NCBI GenBank assembly: GCA_022701925.1 | Contig: JAKONM010000344.1 | Location: forward strand, 1 to 5,390 | Direction: 5' to 3' | DNA length: 5,390 nt | From: Microbacteriaceae bacterium | Lineage (GTDB): Bacteria > Actinomycetota > Actinomycetes > Actinomycetales > Microbacteriaceae | In this document: positions 1-5,390 of the stretch, piece after piece | Position numbering within the stretch: the stretch's first letter is position 1 | Layout: each line of letters begins with the position of its first letter | The notes under the pieces: model-generated | Seen by the model: only the letters and a program-made list of their open reading frames with translations | Database searches by the model: none | Told to the model about the DNA's origin: nothing | Translations under genes and position numbers: made by a program

Positions 1-1371
1 GCCCGCACCCTGGTGATCCTGGACGAGGTGCACCACGGCGGCGACGCGCTGTCGTGGGGCGACGCGATGCGGGAGGCCTTCGGCGGCGCGACCCGGCGGC
101 TCTCGCTCTCCGGCACCCCGTTCCGCAGCGACACCGCCGCCATCCCGTTCGTCGAGTACGCGCCCGACTCCGCCGGCATCCGCACCTCCATCACCGACTA
201 CGCCTACGGGTACCGCCGCGCGCTGGAGGACGGGGTCGTCCGCCCGGTGCTCTTCATGGTCTACAGCGGCGCGATGCACTGGCGCACCAGCGCGGGCGAG
301 GAGATGAGCGCCCGTCTGGGCGAGGCGACCACCAAGGACATCACCGCGCAGGCGTGGCGCACGGCGCTCGCCGCGGACGGCGACTGGATCCCCGCCGTGC
401 TGAAGGCGGCCGACCAGCGGCTGACCGAGGTGCGCCGGCACGTGCCCGACGCGGGCGGCCTGGTCATCGCGACGGACAAGACGCAGGCCCGCGCGTACGC
501 GGAGCGGCTGAAGGCGCTGACGGGGGAGCCCGCCACCATCGTGCTCTCCGACGAGAAGGAGTCGAGCGACCGCATCGCCGACTTCTCCGCGGGCACCAGC
601 CGGTGGCTGGTCGCGGTGCGGATGGTGTCGGAGGGCGTGGACGTGCCGCGCCTGTCGGTCGGCGTCTACGCCACCAACTCGTCCACCCCGCTGTTCTTCG
701 CCCAGGCGATCGGCCGCTTCGTCCGCGCCAGGAAGCGCGGCGAGAGCGCCAGCGTGTTCCTGCCGAACGTCCCGATCCTGCTGAAGCTGGCGGAGCAGCT
801 GGAGCTGGAGCGCGACCACGCGCTGGACCGCACCGAGCGCGGGGAGGACGAGCACCCCGGCCTGGACGAGGACGCGCTGAACGCGGCGAACCGGCAGGAC
901 AAGGCCTCCGAGGCCCTGCTGAACGACGGCTCGTTCCAGGCCCTCGCCAGCGACGCGAACTTCGACCGCGTGCTCTACGACGGCGGCGAGTTCGGGTTCG
1001 AGGCCGAGGTGGGCAGCGAGGAGGAGCTGGACTTCCTGGGCCTGCCCGGGCTGCTCGAGCCCGACCAGGTGCGCGACCTGCTGAAGCACCGGCAGGCCAC
1101 CCAGCAGCGGCGGGCGAAGAAGACCGGGATGCCCTCCGCGCCGGCCGCCGCGCCCGCCGTGCCCGCCGACATCCCGCTGCACCGCCGCATCAAGGAGCAG
1201 CGGCAGCTGCTGAACGACCTGGTCGGGCTGTGGTCGCACCGCACGAACGCGCCCCACGGCGCCATCCACTCCGAGCTGCGGCGCACCTGCGGCGGCCCCG
1301 CGGTCGCGCAGGCCGACCCGGAGCAGCTGCAGAAGCGCATCGACCTGCTGCGCAAGCGCATCGGCGGGTGA
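1..1371 (+). CDS. DEAD/DEAH-box superfamily 2 helicase, 3' part (5' end outside window)
   Basis: This is the C-terminal 456 residues of an ATP-dependent superfamily 2 helicase; the reading frame is open from base 1, so the start and the Walker A motif lie upstream. Numbering from base 1, motif II (Walker B) is DEVHH at residues 8-12, motif III is SGT at 37-39 (in LSLSGTPFR), motif V is the segment ending SEGVDVPR at about 210-217, and motif VI is QAIGRFVRAR at 235-244 with the arginine finger. A charged, mostly helical tail follows, then an Ala/Pro-rich linker at about 377-392 and a conserved-looking end with HRTNAPHGAIHSELRR at 413-428. This arrangement matches a stand-alone helicase family common in Actinomycetota, where the role is thought to be nucleic-acid remodelling or repair, but the substrate is not known to me. 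No nuclease or methylase partner is visible here, so a restriction or defence role is not supported. The GTG at base 13 is not the true start, because Walker B lies immediately after it. Confidence 0.9.
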   Translation, partial: ARTLVILDEVHHGGDALSWGDAMREAFGGATRRLSLSGTPFRSDTAAIPFVEYAPDSAGIRTSITDYAYGYRRALEDGVVRPVLFMVYSGAMHWRTSAGEEMSARLGEATTKDITAQAWRTALAADGDWIPAVLKAADQRLTEVRRHVPDAGGLVIATDKTQARAYAERLKALTGEPATIVLSDEKESSDRIADFSAGTSRWLVAVRMVSEGVDVPRLSVGVYATNSSTPLFFAQAIGRFVRARKRGESASVFLPNVPILLKLAEQLELERDHALDRTERGEDEHPGLDEDALNAANRQDKASEALLNDGSFQALASDANFDRVLYDGGEFGFEAEVGSEEELDFLGLPGLLEPDQVRDLLKHRQATQQRRAKKTGMPSAPAAAPAVPADIPLHRRIKEQRQLLNDLVGLWSHRTNAPHGAIHSELRRTCGGPAVAQADPEQLQKRIDLLRKRIGG

Positions 1372-1416
1372 CCCGGCCGCCGGATCCTCCTCCGCCGCTG
1401 TCCTCGCAGGCCGGGT
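1371..1416 (+). terminator. GC-rich inverted repeat after the helicase, possible terminator
   Basis: A perfect 8-bp inverted repeat, ACCCGGCC (1371-1378) and GGCCGGGT (1409-1416), starts on the last base of the helicase stop codon. The 30-base spacer can form a small inner hairpin, CGGA (1381-1384) with TCCG (1391-1394). There is no T tract after it, so if it ends transcription it is not a classical intrinsic terminator; T-less hairpins are common after genes in high-GC Actinomycetota. Its last base is also the first base of the iron box. In DNA this rich in G and C a stem of this size can arise by chance. Confidence 0.35.
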
Positions 1417-1434
1417 AAGGGTAGCCTCACCTTC
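1416..1434 (+). promoter_or_regulatory. DtxR/IdeR-type iron box (operator)
   Basis: The 19 bases TAAGGGTAGCCTCACCTTC match the DtxR/IdeR consensus TWAGGTTAGSCTAACCTWA at 16 of 19 positions, counting the degenerate W and S positions as matches. The mismatches are the sixth (G for T), the thirteenth (C for A) and the last base. DtxR/IdeR proteins bind this site as Fe(II)-loaded dimers and repress iron-uptake genes when iron is plentiful. The site ends directly before the ATG of a siderophore-interacting protein gene, the type of gene expected in this regulon. It also covers the likely -10 element, so bound repressor would block RNA polymerase. The regulator itself is not in the window. Confidence 0.8.
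1422..1427 (+). promoter_or_regulatory. -10 element TAGCCT of a probable leaderless promoter for the siderophore-interacting protein gene
   Basis: TAGCCT fits the actinobacterial TANNNT -10 pattern. It lies at -13 to -8 if transcription starts at the A of the ATG at 1435. The bases just before the ATG are pyrimidine-rich and contain no Shine-Dalgarno-like run, which supports a leaderless message. No good -35 hexamer is seen at the usual distance, which is not unusual for leaderless promoters in this group. Confidence 0.55.
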
Positions 1435-2367
1435 ATGACGCTCGCCGCCCCGGTCCGCCCGGGACCGCAGGACCCGTCCGGCCCCTTCCTGCTGCACCGG
1501 GTGCGGGTGGCGCGGCGGCGGCGCATCTCCGACGGCTTCATGCGGATCACGTTCGCGGGGCCGACCCTGGACCGGTTCGCGGACCCCGGCCTGGACCAGC
1601 GGATCAAGCTGATCCTGCCGACCGGCGAGGGCTCGCTGGACGCGATGCCGATGTGCACCGACTGGTACGCCCGCTGGCGGGACCTGCCGGACGAGACGCG
1701 TCCCGTGGTGCGCACCTACACGACCCGGGCCGTGCGGCCGGAGCGCCGCGAGGTCGACGTCGACCTGGTGCTGCACGAGCCCTGCGGGCCGGCCGGGCGC
1801 TTCGCCGCGGGCTGCCGGGAGGGCGACGAGGTCGTGCTGCTCGGTCCGAACACCGGCTGCTGCGGGGAGTCCGGCGGCATCGACTTCCGCCTGCCGCCCG
1901 CCGCCCGCACGGTGCTGATCGCCGGCGACGAGACGGCCCTGCCCGCCATCGGCCGCATCCTGGCCCAGCTGCCGCACGACGTGACCGGCGCGGCGCTGGT
2001 GGAGGTGCCGAACGCCAGCGACGGCGCCCTGCTGCCGCAGCACCCCGGCGTGCGCACCGAGGTGCTGGACCGGGCGGGCGCCGCCAGCGGCACGCTGCTG
2101 CACCCCGCCGTGCGGCGCGCCGCCGAGCGCCTGCTGACCCCGCACCGCGCACCGGAGCCGGAGGACGTCGACCTGGACGCGGAGGGCGGCATGCTGTGGG
2201 AGGTGCCGGCCGAGGCCCGTCCCGACGCCGCCTTCTACGCCTGGCTGGCGGGCGAGGCCGGGATGATCAAGGCCATGCGTCGCACCCTCGTCGCCGACCT
2301 GGGCGTCGACCGCCGCTCCGTGGCCTTCATGGGCTACTGGCGGGCCGGCAGGTCCGAGGGCAGCTGA
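1435..2367 (+). CDS. Siderophore-interacting protein (FAD-dependent ferric-siderophore reductase)
   Basis: The 310-residue product belongs to the siderophore-interacting protein (SIP) family, cytoplasmic flavoproteins that reduce ferric siderophores with NAD(P)H or ferredoxin so that Fe(II) is released. The N-terminal half is the FAD-binding barrel: the family signature LDQRIKLILP is at 53-62, the FAD-binding RTYTTR at 93-98, LVLHEP at 111-116, and GPAGRFA followed by GDEVVLLGPN at 118-139. The C-terminal nucleotide-binding half has GDETALPAI at 164-172, AWLAGEAG at 269-276 and the closing GYWRAGR at 300-306. All hallmark motifs are present and the length is normal (about 270-310), so the gene looks intact. 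The ATG at 1435 is preferred because it follows the iron box directly and gives an N-terminus of family length; there is no ribosome-binding site, as expected for a leaderless start. The iron box implies repression under iron sufficiency. No siderophore synthesis or ABC importer genes are in view, so the siderophore used cannot be named. Confidence 0.93.
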   Translation: MTLAAPVRPGPQDPSGPFLLHRVRVARRRRISDGFMRITFAGPTLDRFADPGLDQRIKLILPTGEGSLDAMPMCTDWYARWRDLPDETRPVVRTYTTRAVRPERREVDVDLVLHEPCGPAGRFAAGCREGDEVVLLGPNTGCCGESGGIDFRLPPAARTVLIAGDETALPAIGRILAQLPHDVTGAALVEVPNASDGALLPQHPGVRTEVLDRAGAASGTLLHPAVRRAAERLLTPHRAPEPEDVDLDAEGGMLWEVPAEARPDAAFYAWLAGEAGMIKAMRRTLVADLGVDRRSVAFMGYWRAGRSEGS

Positions 2368-2393
2368 TCCCGCTCGCGGTCGGAGGCCGCGCG

Positions 2394-2399
2394 TAGGGT
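2394..2399 (+). promoter_or_regulatory. Putative -10 element TAGGGT for the MSMEG_6728-like gene
   Basis: TAGGGT in the 41-base gap after the siderophore-interacting protein gene fits the TANNNT -10 pattern and ends 9 bases before the ATG at 2409. It would place the transcription start at about 2406-2409, giving a leaderless or nearly leaderless message. The sequence CTGCGCCCC before the ATG holds no ribosome-binding site, which agrees with this. A 5-bp hairpin, CGCGG (2375-2379) with CCGCG (2387-2391), lies just upstream and might limit read-through. No -35 match is seen. Confidence 0.4.
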
Positions 2400-2408
2400 C
2401 TGCGCCCC

Positions 2409-3275
2409 ATGCAGACCTTCCTGCCGTCCGACTCCTTCGTCGAGAGCGCACGGGCGCTCGACACCGCCCGCCTCGGCAAGCAGCGGGTGGAGACGCTGCA
2501 GATCCTGCGCGCGCTGGTGCTGCCGACCTACGGCTGGCAGCGGCACCCCGCGGTGAGCATGTGGCGCGGGCACCTGCCGGCGCTGACCGCCTACGGACTC
2601 GCCACGACCGACGAGTGGCGCGCCAGGGGCTTCGCCGACGCGGTGCACGAGCAGCTGCTGGAGTTCGCGCCGGAGGTCGCCGGGCGCGACCAGCAGCAGC
2701 TGGCCGTGGCGGGGCTCATGCCGCCCTGGCTGGGGGACTTCGCGGTGCACGAGAGCCACCGCTCCAAGCTGATCGCGAAGGACCCGGAGTTCTACCTGCC
2801 GCGCTTCCCGGGCACCCCGCAGGGCCTGGAGTACGTGTGGCCCGAGGGGGTCGGGTCGCCCGAGGCCGAGCAGGCGCACGAGCTGTGGGTGCTGCGGCTG
2901 CGCTCCCTGGAGCCCTGGCACGGCGTGGGGCTGGTCGGCCTGCCGAACGCCGGGCCGCGCGGGGCGGTGACGCCGGCCTGGCGCGCGCAGCTGCGGGCCC
3001 TGGAGGACGAGCCGGTCGTCGGCAGCGTGATCGGGGTGGCCGCCGACGACGACCCGGCGCACGTGCACCTGGCCGAGGTGACCGGCCCCGCAGCGCCGGC
3101 GACCCTCGACGGGGTGGACCACACGGCCGTCGCGGCCGAGTTCAGCGGCCTCGCGGTCGCCCGACGGGCCCTGCCGGTGCCCGCGGAGCTGCAGAACCCG
3201 AGACGCTTCTTCCGCATCGGGCTGCCCGTGCCGGTCGCCTCGCTGGTCGGCCGTGCGGAAGACTTGACCGAGTGA
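2409..3275 (+). CDS. MSMEG_6728-family protein (pyrimidine-dimer glycosylase-related) with an unrecognised C-terminal extension
   Basis: The N-terminal 145 residues of this 288-residue protein match the actinobacterial MSMEG_6728 family, which is grouped with the pyrimidine-dimer DNA glycosylase/endonuclease V-like (Pyr_excise) proteins. Features seen are the start MQTFLP, RLGKQRVE at 21-28, GWQRHP at 42-47, SMW at 50-52, HESHRSKL at 114-121, KDPEFY at 124-129 and YVWP at 142-145. The assignment rests on remembered family motifs; the reaction is unproven, and a DNA-repair role is only suggested by the distant relationship. After YVWP, where I recall family members ending, about 143 more residues follow (146-288). 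This part has no transmembrane segment, no signal peptide and no motif I recognise; LQNPRRFFRIGLPVP at 261-275 looks like a beta-strand-rich end. The ATG at 2409 matches the family's N-terminus exactly. The stop codon overlaps the GTG start of the ferritin-like/VIT1 gene by 4 bases (GTGA), which suggests a two-gene operon. No iron box is seen in front of it. Confidence 0.82.
   Translation: MQTFLPSDSFVESARALDTARLGKQRVETLQILRALVLPTYGWQRHPAVSMWRGHLPALTAYGLATTDEWRARGFADAVHEQLLEFAPEVAGRDQQQLAVAGLMPPWLGDFAVHESHRSKLIAKDPEFYLPRFPGTPQGLEYVWPEGVGSPEAEQAHELWVLRLRSLEPWHGVGLVGLPNAGPRGAVTPAWRAQLRALEDEPVVGSVIGVAADDDPAHVHLAEVTGPAAPATLDGVDHTAVAAEFSGLAVARRALPVPAELQNPRRFFRIGLPVPVASLVGRAEDLTE
3257..3261 (+). promoter_or_regulatory. 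Ribosome-binding site GGAAG for the ferritin-like/VIT1 gene
   Basis: GGAAG lies inside the end of the upstream gene, 10 bases before the GTG at 3272. It is the only purine-rich run at a workable distance and supports this GTG as the start. Translation is probably also helped by ribosomes terminating at the overlapping TGA (3273-3275). Confidence 0.45.
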
Positions 3276-4339
3276 CCGCGACCCGCAGCCCCAGCCGCGA
3301 GCAGGTGCGCCGCTGGCGGGGCTACCTGGCCGACGAGCGGGCGGAGGCGGCCGTCTACCGCGACCTCGCCTCCCGGCGCTCCGGCCCCGACCGCGACATC
3401 CTGCTCGAGCTGGCCGAGGCCGAGCGGCGGCACGAGCAGCACTGGGTCGCGCTGCTGGGCCCGGAGGCGGAGCGGCCCACCCGCGTCGGCGCCCGCACCC
3501 GCGTGCTGGGGCTGCTGGCCCGCCGCTTCGGCTCCGTCTTCGTGCTGGCGCTGCTGCAGCGGGCCGAGGCGCGCTCGCCCTACGAGTCGGACGTCGACGC
3601 CACGGCGCAGATGGCCGCGGACGAGCGCATCCACGAGGAGGTCGTGCGGTCGCTCGCGATGCGCGGCCGCAGCCGCATCTCCGGCACCTTCCGCGCCGCG
3701 GTCTTCGGCGCGAACGACGGGCTCGTCAGCAACCTGGCACTGGTGCTGGGCGTCGGCGCCGCCGGGGCCGCCCCCTCCGTGGTGCTGTTCACGGGTGTCG
3801 CCGGGCTGCTGGCGGGCGCGCTGTCGATGGGGGCCGGCGAGTACGTCAGCGTCTCGTCGCAGCGCGAGCTGCTGGCCGCCTCCACGCCGTCGGCGGCCTC
3901 CGGGCCCGCGCTGACCCGCATCGACCTGGACGAGAACGAGGTCGCGCTGGTCTTCCGCGCCCGGGGCATGGACGAGGCGGACGCCGCCCGGGCCGCCACG
4001 CAGGTGCTCGCCGAGCGCGACCGACCGGCGCTGCCGGCGGACGACGTGGACGTCGAGGCCGTGGGGACGCCGATCGGGGTCGCCTTCTCGAGCTTCCTGT
4101 TCTTCGCCTCCGGCGCGCTGGTGCCGATCGTGCCCTACCTGTTCGGCCTGACGGGGCTGCTGCCCGTGGTGATCGCCTCGGTGCTGGTGGGCATCGCCCT
4201 GCTGCTCTCCGGCGCGGTGGTGGGCCTGCTGTCCGGCGCGTCGATGGTGAAGCGGGCGCTGCGCCAGCTGGCGATCGGCTTCGGCGCCGCAGGCGTGACC
4301 TATCTGCTGGGACTCGCCTTCAACGCCTCGGTGGGCTGA
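3272..4339 (+). CDS. Ferritin-like/VIT1-CCC1 fusion membrane protein (MbfA-type iron/manganese transporter)
   Basis: The 355-residue product joins an N-terminal ferritin-like (rubrerythrin-type) diiron domain to a VIT1/CCC1 transporter domain. In the first part (about 8-128) the metal ligands expected of a four-helix diiron bundle are visible: E22 or E25 in DERAEAAVY, the E51xxH54 pair in ERRH, E99 in helix 3, and E118xxH121 in ERIH. The VIT1 part begins near 137 with VFGANDGLVSN (conserved D149), followed by the second membrane helix with SMGAGEYVS (185-193; M186 and E190 are conserved positions). A soluble acidic stretch follows at about 195-260, then three hydrophobic segments at about 266-294, 296-320 and 331-350, giving five membrane helices. 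Family members such as MbfA act as Fe2+/H+ (or Mn2+) exporters in the inner membrane, the ferritin-like domain controlling or feeding transport. The GTG at 3272 is chosen because it follows GGAAG, overlaps the previous stop and gives a normal N-terminus; the frame stays open upstream, but that would overlap most of the preceding gene. Export direction is inferred from the family. Confidence 0.9.
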   Translation: MTATRSPSREQVRRWRGYLADERAEAAVYRDLASRRSGPDRDILLELAEAERRHEQHWVALLGPEAERPTRVGARTRVLGLLARRFGSVFVLALLQRAEARSPYESDVDATAQMAADERIHEEVVRSLAMRGRSRISGTFRAAVFGANDGLVSNLALVLGVGAAGAAPSVVLFTGVAGLLAGALSMGAGEYVSVSSQRELLAASTPSAASGPALTRIDLDENEVALVFRARGMDEADAARAATQVLAERDRPALPADDVDVEAVGTPIGVAFSSFLFFASGALVPIVPYLFGLTGLLPVVIASVLVGIALLLSGAVVGLLSGASMVKRALRQLAIGFGAAGVTYLLGLAFNASVG

Positions 4340-4358
4340 GCCTCCTCCCACCCGGGGT

Positions 4359-4362
4359 GGAG
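4359..4362 (+). promoter_or_regulatory. Possible ribosome-binding site GGAG for the aldo/keto reductase gene
   Basis: GGAG, within the longer purine-rich GGGGTGGAG (4354-4362), lies 12 bases before the ATG at 4375, at the long end of the usual spacing. The first bases can pair in a 5-bp hairpin, CCACC (4348-4352) with GGTGG (4356-4360). The 35-base gap after the transporter gene shows no clear promoter, so read-through from upstream is possible. Confidence 0.35.
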
Positions 4363-4374
4363 CACGCTGGCCGC

Positions 4375-5244
4375 ATGACCAACGCGCTCGGCGGCACGCA
4401 TCGGCTCGGCGACCGGGAGGTGCCCCGACTCGGCTTCGGGGCCATGCAGCTGGCCGGCAAGGGCGTCTTCGGGCCGCCGAAGGACCGCGACGAGGCGCTG
4501 GCCGTGCTGCGCACCGCCGTCGAGCTGGGGGTGCGCCACATCGACACCGCCGACTTCTACGGCCCGCACGTCGTGAACGAGCTGATCCGCGAGGCGCTGT
4601 CGCCGTACCCGGACGACCTCGTGGTCGTCACGAAGGTCGGGAACGTGCGGGACGAGAAGGGCGCGTGGGTGCCCGCGGACGCCCCCGAGCAGCTGGTCGA
4701 GCAGGTGCACGACAACCTGCGGCGGCTGGGCGTCGAGTCGCTGGACGTGGTGAACCTGCGGAACCGCAGCCGTGCGGACGGCTTCACGCCGCGGCCGGGC
4801 TCGATCGCCGAGCGGTTCGAGGCGCTGGCCGAGCTGCGCGAGCAGGGGCTGATCCGGCACCTCGGCGTCAGCACGGTCGACGCGCAGCAGATCGCGGAGG
4901 CGCGCACCATCGCGCAGGTCGTGTGCGTGCAGAACTTCTACAACGTGGCGAACCGGAAGGACGAGGACCTGCTGGCGCAGCTGGCGGACGACGAGATCGC
5001 CTACGTGCCGTACTTCCCGCTCGGCGGCTTCTCGCCGCTGCAGTCCGATGCGCTGCAGTCGGTCGCCGACCGGCTGGGGGCCTCGACCGCCGCCGTCGCC
5101 GCGGCGTGGCTGCTGCAGCACGCGCCGAACGTGCTGCTGATCCCCGGCACCTCCTCCGTCGCGCACCTGCGCGAGAACGCCGCCGCCGCCGACCTGCACC
5201 TCGACGCCGACGCGGTGCGCGAGCTGGACGCGATCGCCGGCTGA
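4375..5244 (+). CDS. Aldo/keto reductase, YdbC/PdxI-like (probable pyridoxal reductase)
   Basis: This 289-residue TIM-barrel NAD(P)H-dependent oxidoreductase resembles E. coli YdbC very closely along its whole length, as far as I recall that sequence. Shared segments include RLGFGAMQLAG at 18-28, VFGPPKDRDE at 31-40, HIDTADFYGPHV at 55-66, LDVVNLR at 123-129, VCVQNFYN at 183-190, YFPLGGFSPLQS at 213-224 and IPGTSSVAHLREN at 256-268. YdbC has been renamed PdxI, a pyridoxal reductase that salvages vitamin B6 by reducing pyridoxal to pyridoxine, so the same reaction is likely here but not certain. Of the catalytic tetrad, D57, Y62 and K87 are present; the usual histidine is replaced by R129, a change E. 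coli YdbC shares. S260, R266 and N268 would bind the cofactor phosphate region. The ATG at 4375 is preferred over an in-frame GTG at 4357 because it gives the family N-terminus, and the GTG would leave the GGAG inside the gene. The protein is cytoplasmic, with no signal peptide. No other B6 gene is nearby. Confidence 0.88.
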   Translation: MTNALGGTHRLGDREVPRLGFGAMQLAGKGVFGPPKDRDEALAVLRTAVELGVRHIDTADFYGPHVVNELIREALSPYPDDLVVVTKVGNVRDEKGAWVPADAPEQLVEQVHDNLRRLGVESLDVVNLRNRSRADGFTPRPGSIAERFEALAELREQGLIRHLGVSTVDAQQIAEARTIAQVVCVQNFYNVANRKDEDLLAQLADDEIAYVPYFPLGGFSPLQSDALQSVADRLGASTAAVAAAWLLQHAPNVLLIPGTSSVAHLRENAAAADLHLDADAVRELDAIAG

Positions 5245-5254
5245 CCGCGCTCCC

Positions 5255-5276
5255 GCCCGCATGACGGGTCGCGGGC
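5255..5276 (+). terminator. Possible T-less terminator hairpin after the aldo/keto reductase gene
   Basis: GCCCGC (5255-5260) and GCGGGC (5271-5276) form a 6-bp stem around a 10-base loop, 10 bases after the stop codon. Alternative pairings overlap it, CCCG (5256-5259) with CGGG (5265-5268), and TGACG (5262-5266) with CGTCA (5276-5280). No T tract follows. The position is right for a terminator, but the evidence is weak in such GC-rich DNA. Confidence 0.3.
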
Positions 5277-5343
5277 GTCAGCACGCGGCTCCTGCCCTGC
5301 TGCAGTGCTCGGCCGTGTCGGTCGGCGGCGCACGGGGGATCCA

Positions 5344-5378
5344 CGGCAGGACGACACCCTCCCGAAACGCGCCTGCCG
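5344..5378. repeat. 7-bp inverted repeat CGGCAGG/CCTGCCG with 21-base spacer
   Basis: CGGCAGG (5344-5350) is the exact reverse complement of CCTGCCG (5372-5378). A third partial copy, CCTGCC, occurs at 5291-5296. The right arm ends just before TAGACA, a possible -10 element, so the pair could be an operator or a hairpin in a leader; it could also be chance. Confidence 0.35.
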
Positions 5379-5390
5379 CTAGACAGGGGC

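Larger units (their letters stand above)
5245..5390 (+). other. Non-coding tail after the aldo/keto reductase gene
   Basis: These 146 bases contain no convincing gene on either strand; the open frames on the minus strand run into the reductase gene and are low-complexity Arg/Ser/Ala-rich. The stretch holds overlapping inverted repeats just after the stop codon, a second inverted repeat near the window end, and a TAGACA (5380-5385) that could be a weak -10 element for a rightward gene beyond the window. Confidence 0.6.

Noticed and set aside
1..1371. Helicase as part of a restriction or phage-defence system
   Set aside because: No nuclease, methylase or other defence partner is visible, and the next gene is an iron-regulated reductase with its own promoter.
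54..1418. 454-codon frame overlapping the helicase on the + strand
   Set aside because: Arg/Ala/Gly-rich shadow frame; the helicase frame carries all SF2 motifs in order.
2561..3271. Upstream extension of the ferritin-like/VIT1 reading frame
   Set aside because: The frame is open, but its Arg/Ala/Gly-rich translation is that of a shadow frame, it would overlap nearly all of the conserved MSMEG_6728-like gene, and the family N-terminus starts at the GTG at 3272.
2792..4351. Long open frame on the minus strand (519 codons)
   Set aside because: It is antisense to two well-supported genes, has biased Gly/Ala/Arg/Gln/His composition and no recognisable domain; long antisense frames are expected in DNA this GC-rich.
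4348..4360. CCACC-CGG-GGTGG hairpin as a terminator after the transporter gene
   Set aside because: Only five pairs, no T tract, and it overlaps the probable ribosome-binding region of the next gene; likely chance in GC-rich sequence.
4357..4374. GTG at 4357 as the start of the aldo/keto reductase
   Set aside because: It would add six residues not seen in the family and would place the GGAG ribosome-binding site inside the gene; the ATG at 4375 fits better.

Overview
The window is about three quarters G+C, with third codon positions almost always G or C, and its five protein genes all lie on the + strand. The base composition, the iron-box operator of the DtxR/IdeR type, the apparently leaderless starts and the nearest remembered protein families (actinobacterial SF2 helicase, siderophore-interacting protein, MSMEG_6728 family) point to a high-GC Gram-positive bacterium (Actinomycetota). 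The sequence does not settle the genus.

Layout: (1) 1-1371, the 3' part of a DEAD/DEAH-box superfamily 2 helicase whose start and Walker A region lie outside the window. (2) 1371-1434, a short gap with a GC-rich inverted repeat and then a clear DtxR/IdeR-type iron box that runs up to the next start codon. (3) 1435-2367, a siderophore-interacting, FAD-dependent ferric-siderophore reductase. (4) 2409-3275, an MSMEG_6728-family protein (related to pyrimidine-dimer glycosylase-like proteins) with an unrecognised C-terminal extension of about 140 residues. (5) 3272-4339, a ferritin-like/VIT1-CCC1 fusion (MbfA-type iron or manganese transporter), overlapping gene 4 by 4 bases. (6) 4375-5244, an aldo/keto reductase closely resembling E. 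coli YdbC/PdxI (pyridoxal reductase). (7) 5245-5390, a non-coding tail with inverted repeats and a possible -10 element for a gene beyond the window.

The unifying theme of the middle is iron. The siderophore-interacting protein releases iron from imported ferric siderophores and appears to be under iron repression. The ferritin-like/VIT1 protein would sense or oxidise iron and move it out of the cytoplasm. The MSMEG_6728-like gene lies between them and is translationally linked to the transporter. The helicase and the aldo/keto reductase look like ordinary neighbours. No mobile element, CRISPR array, tRNA or rRNA is visible. I did not find a convincing new multi-gene system; the points most worth checking are the iron-box/leaderless promoter and the extended MSMEG_6728-like protein coupled to the iron transporter.
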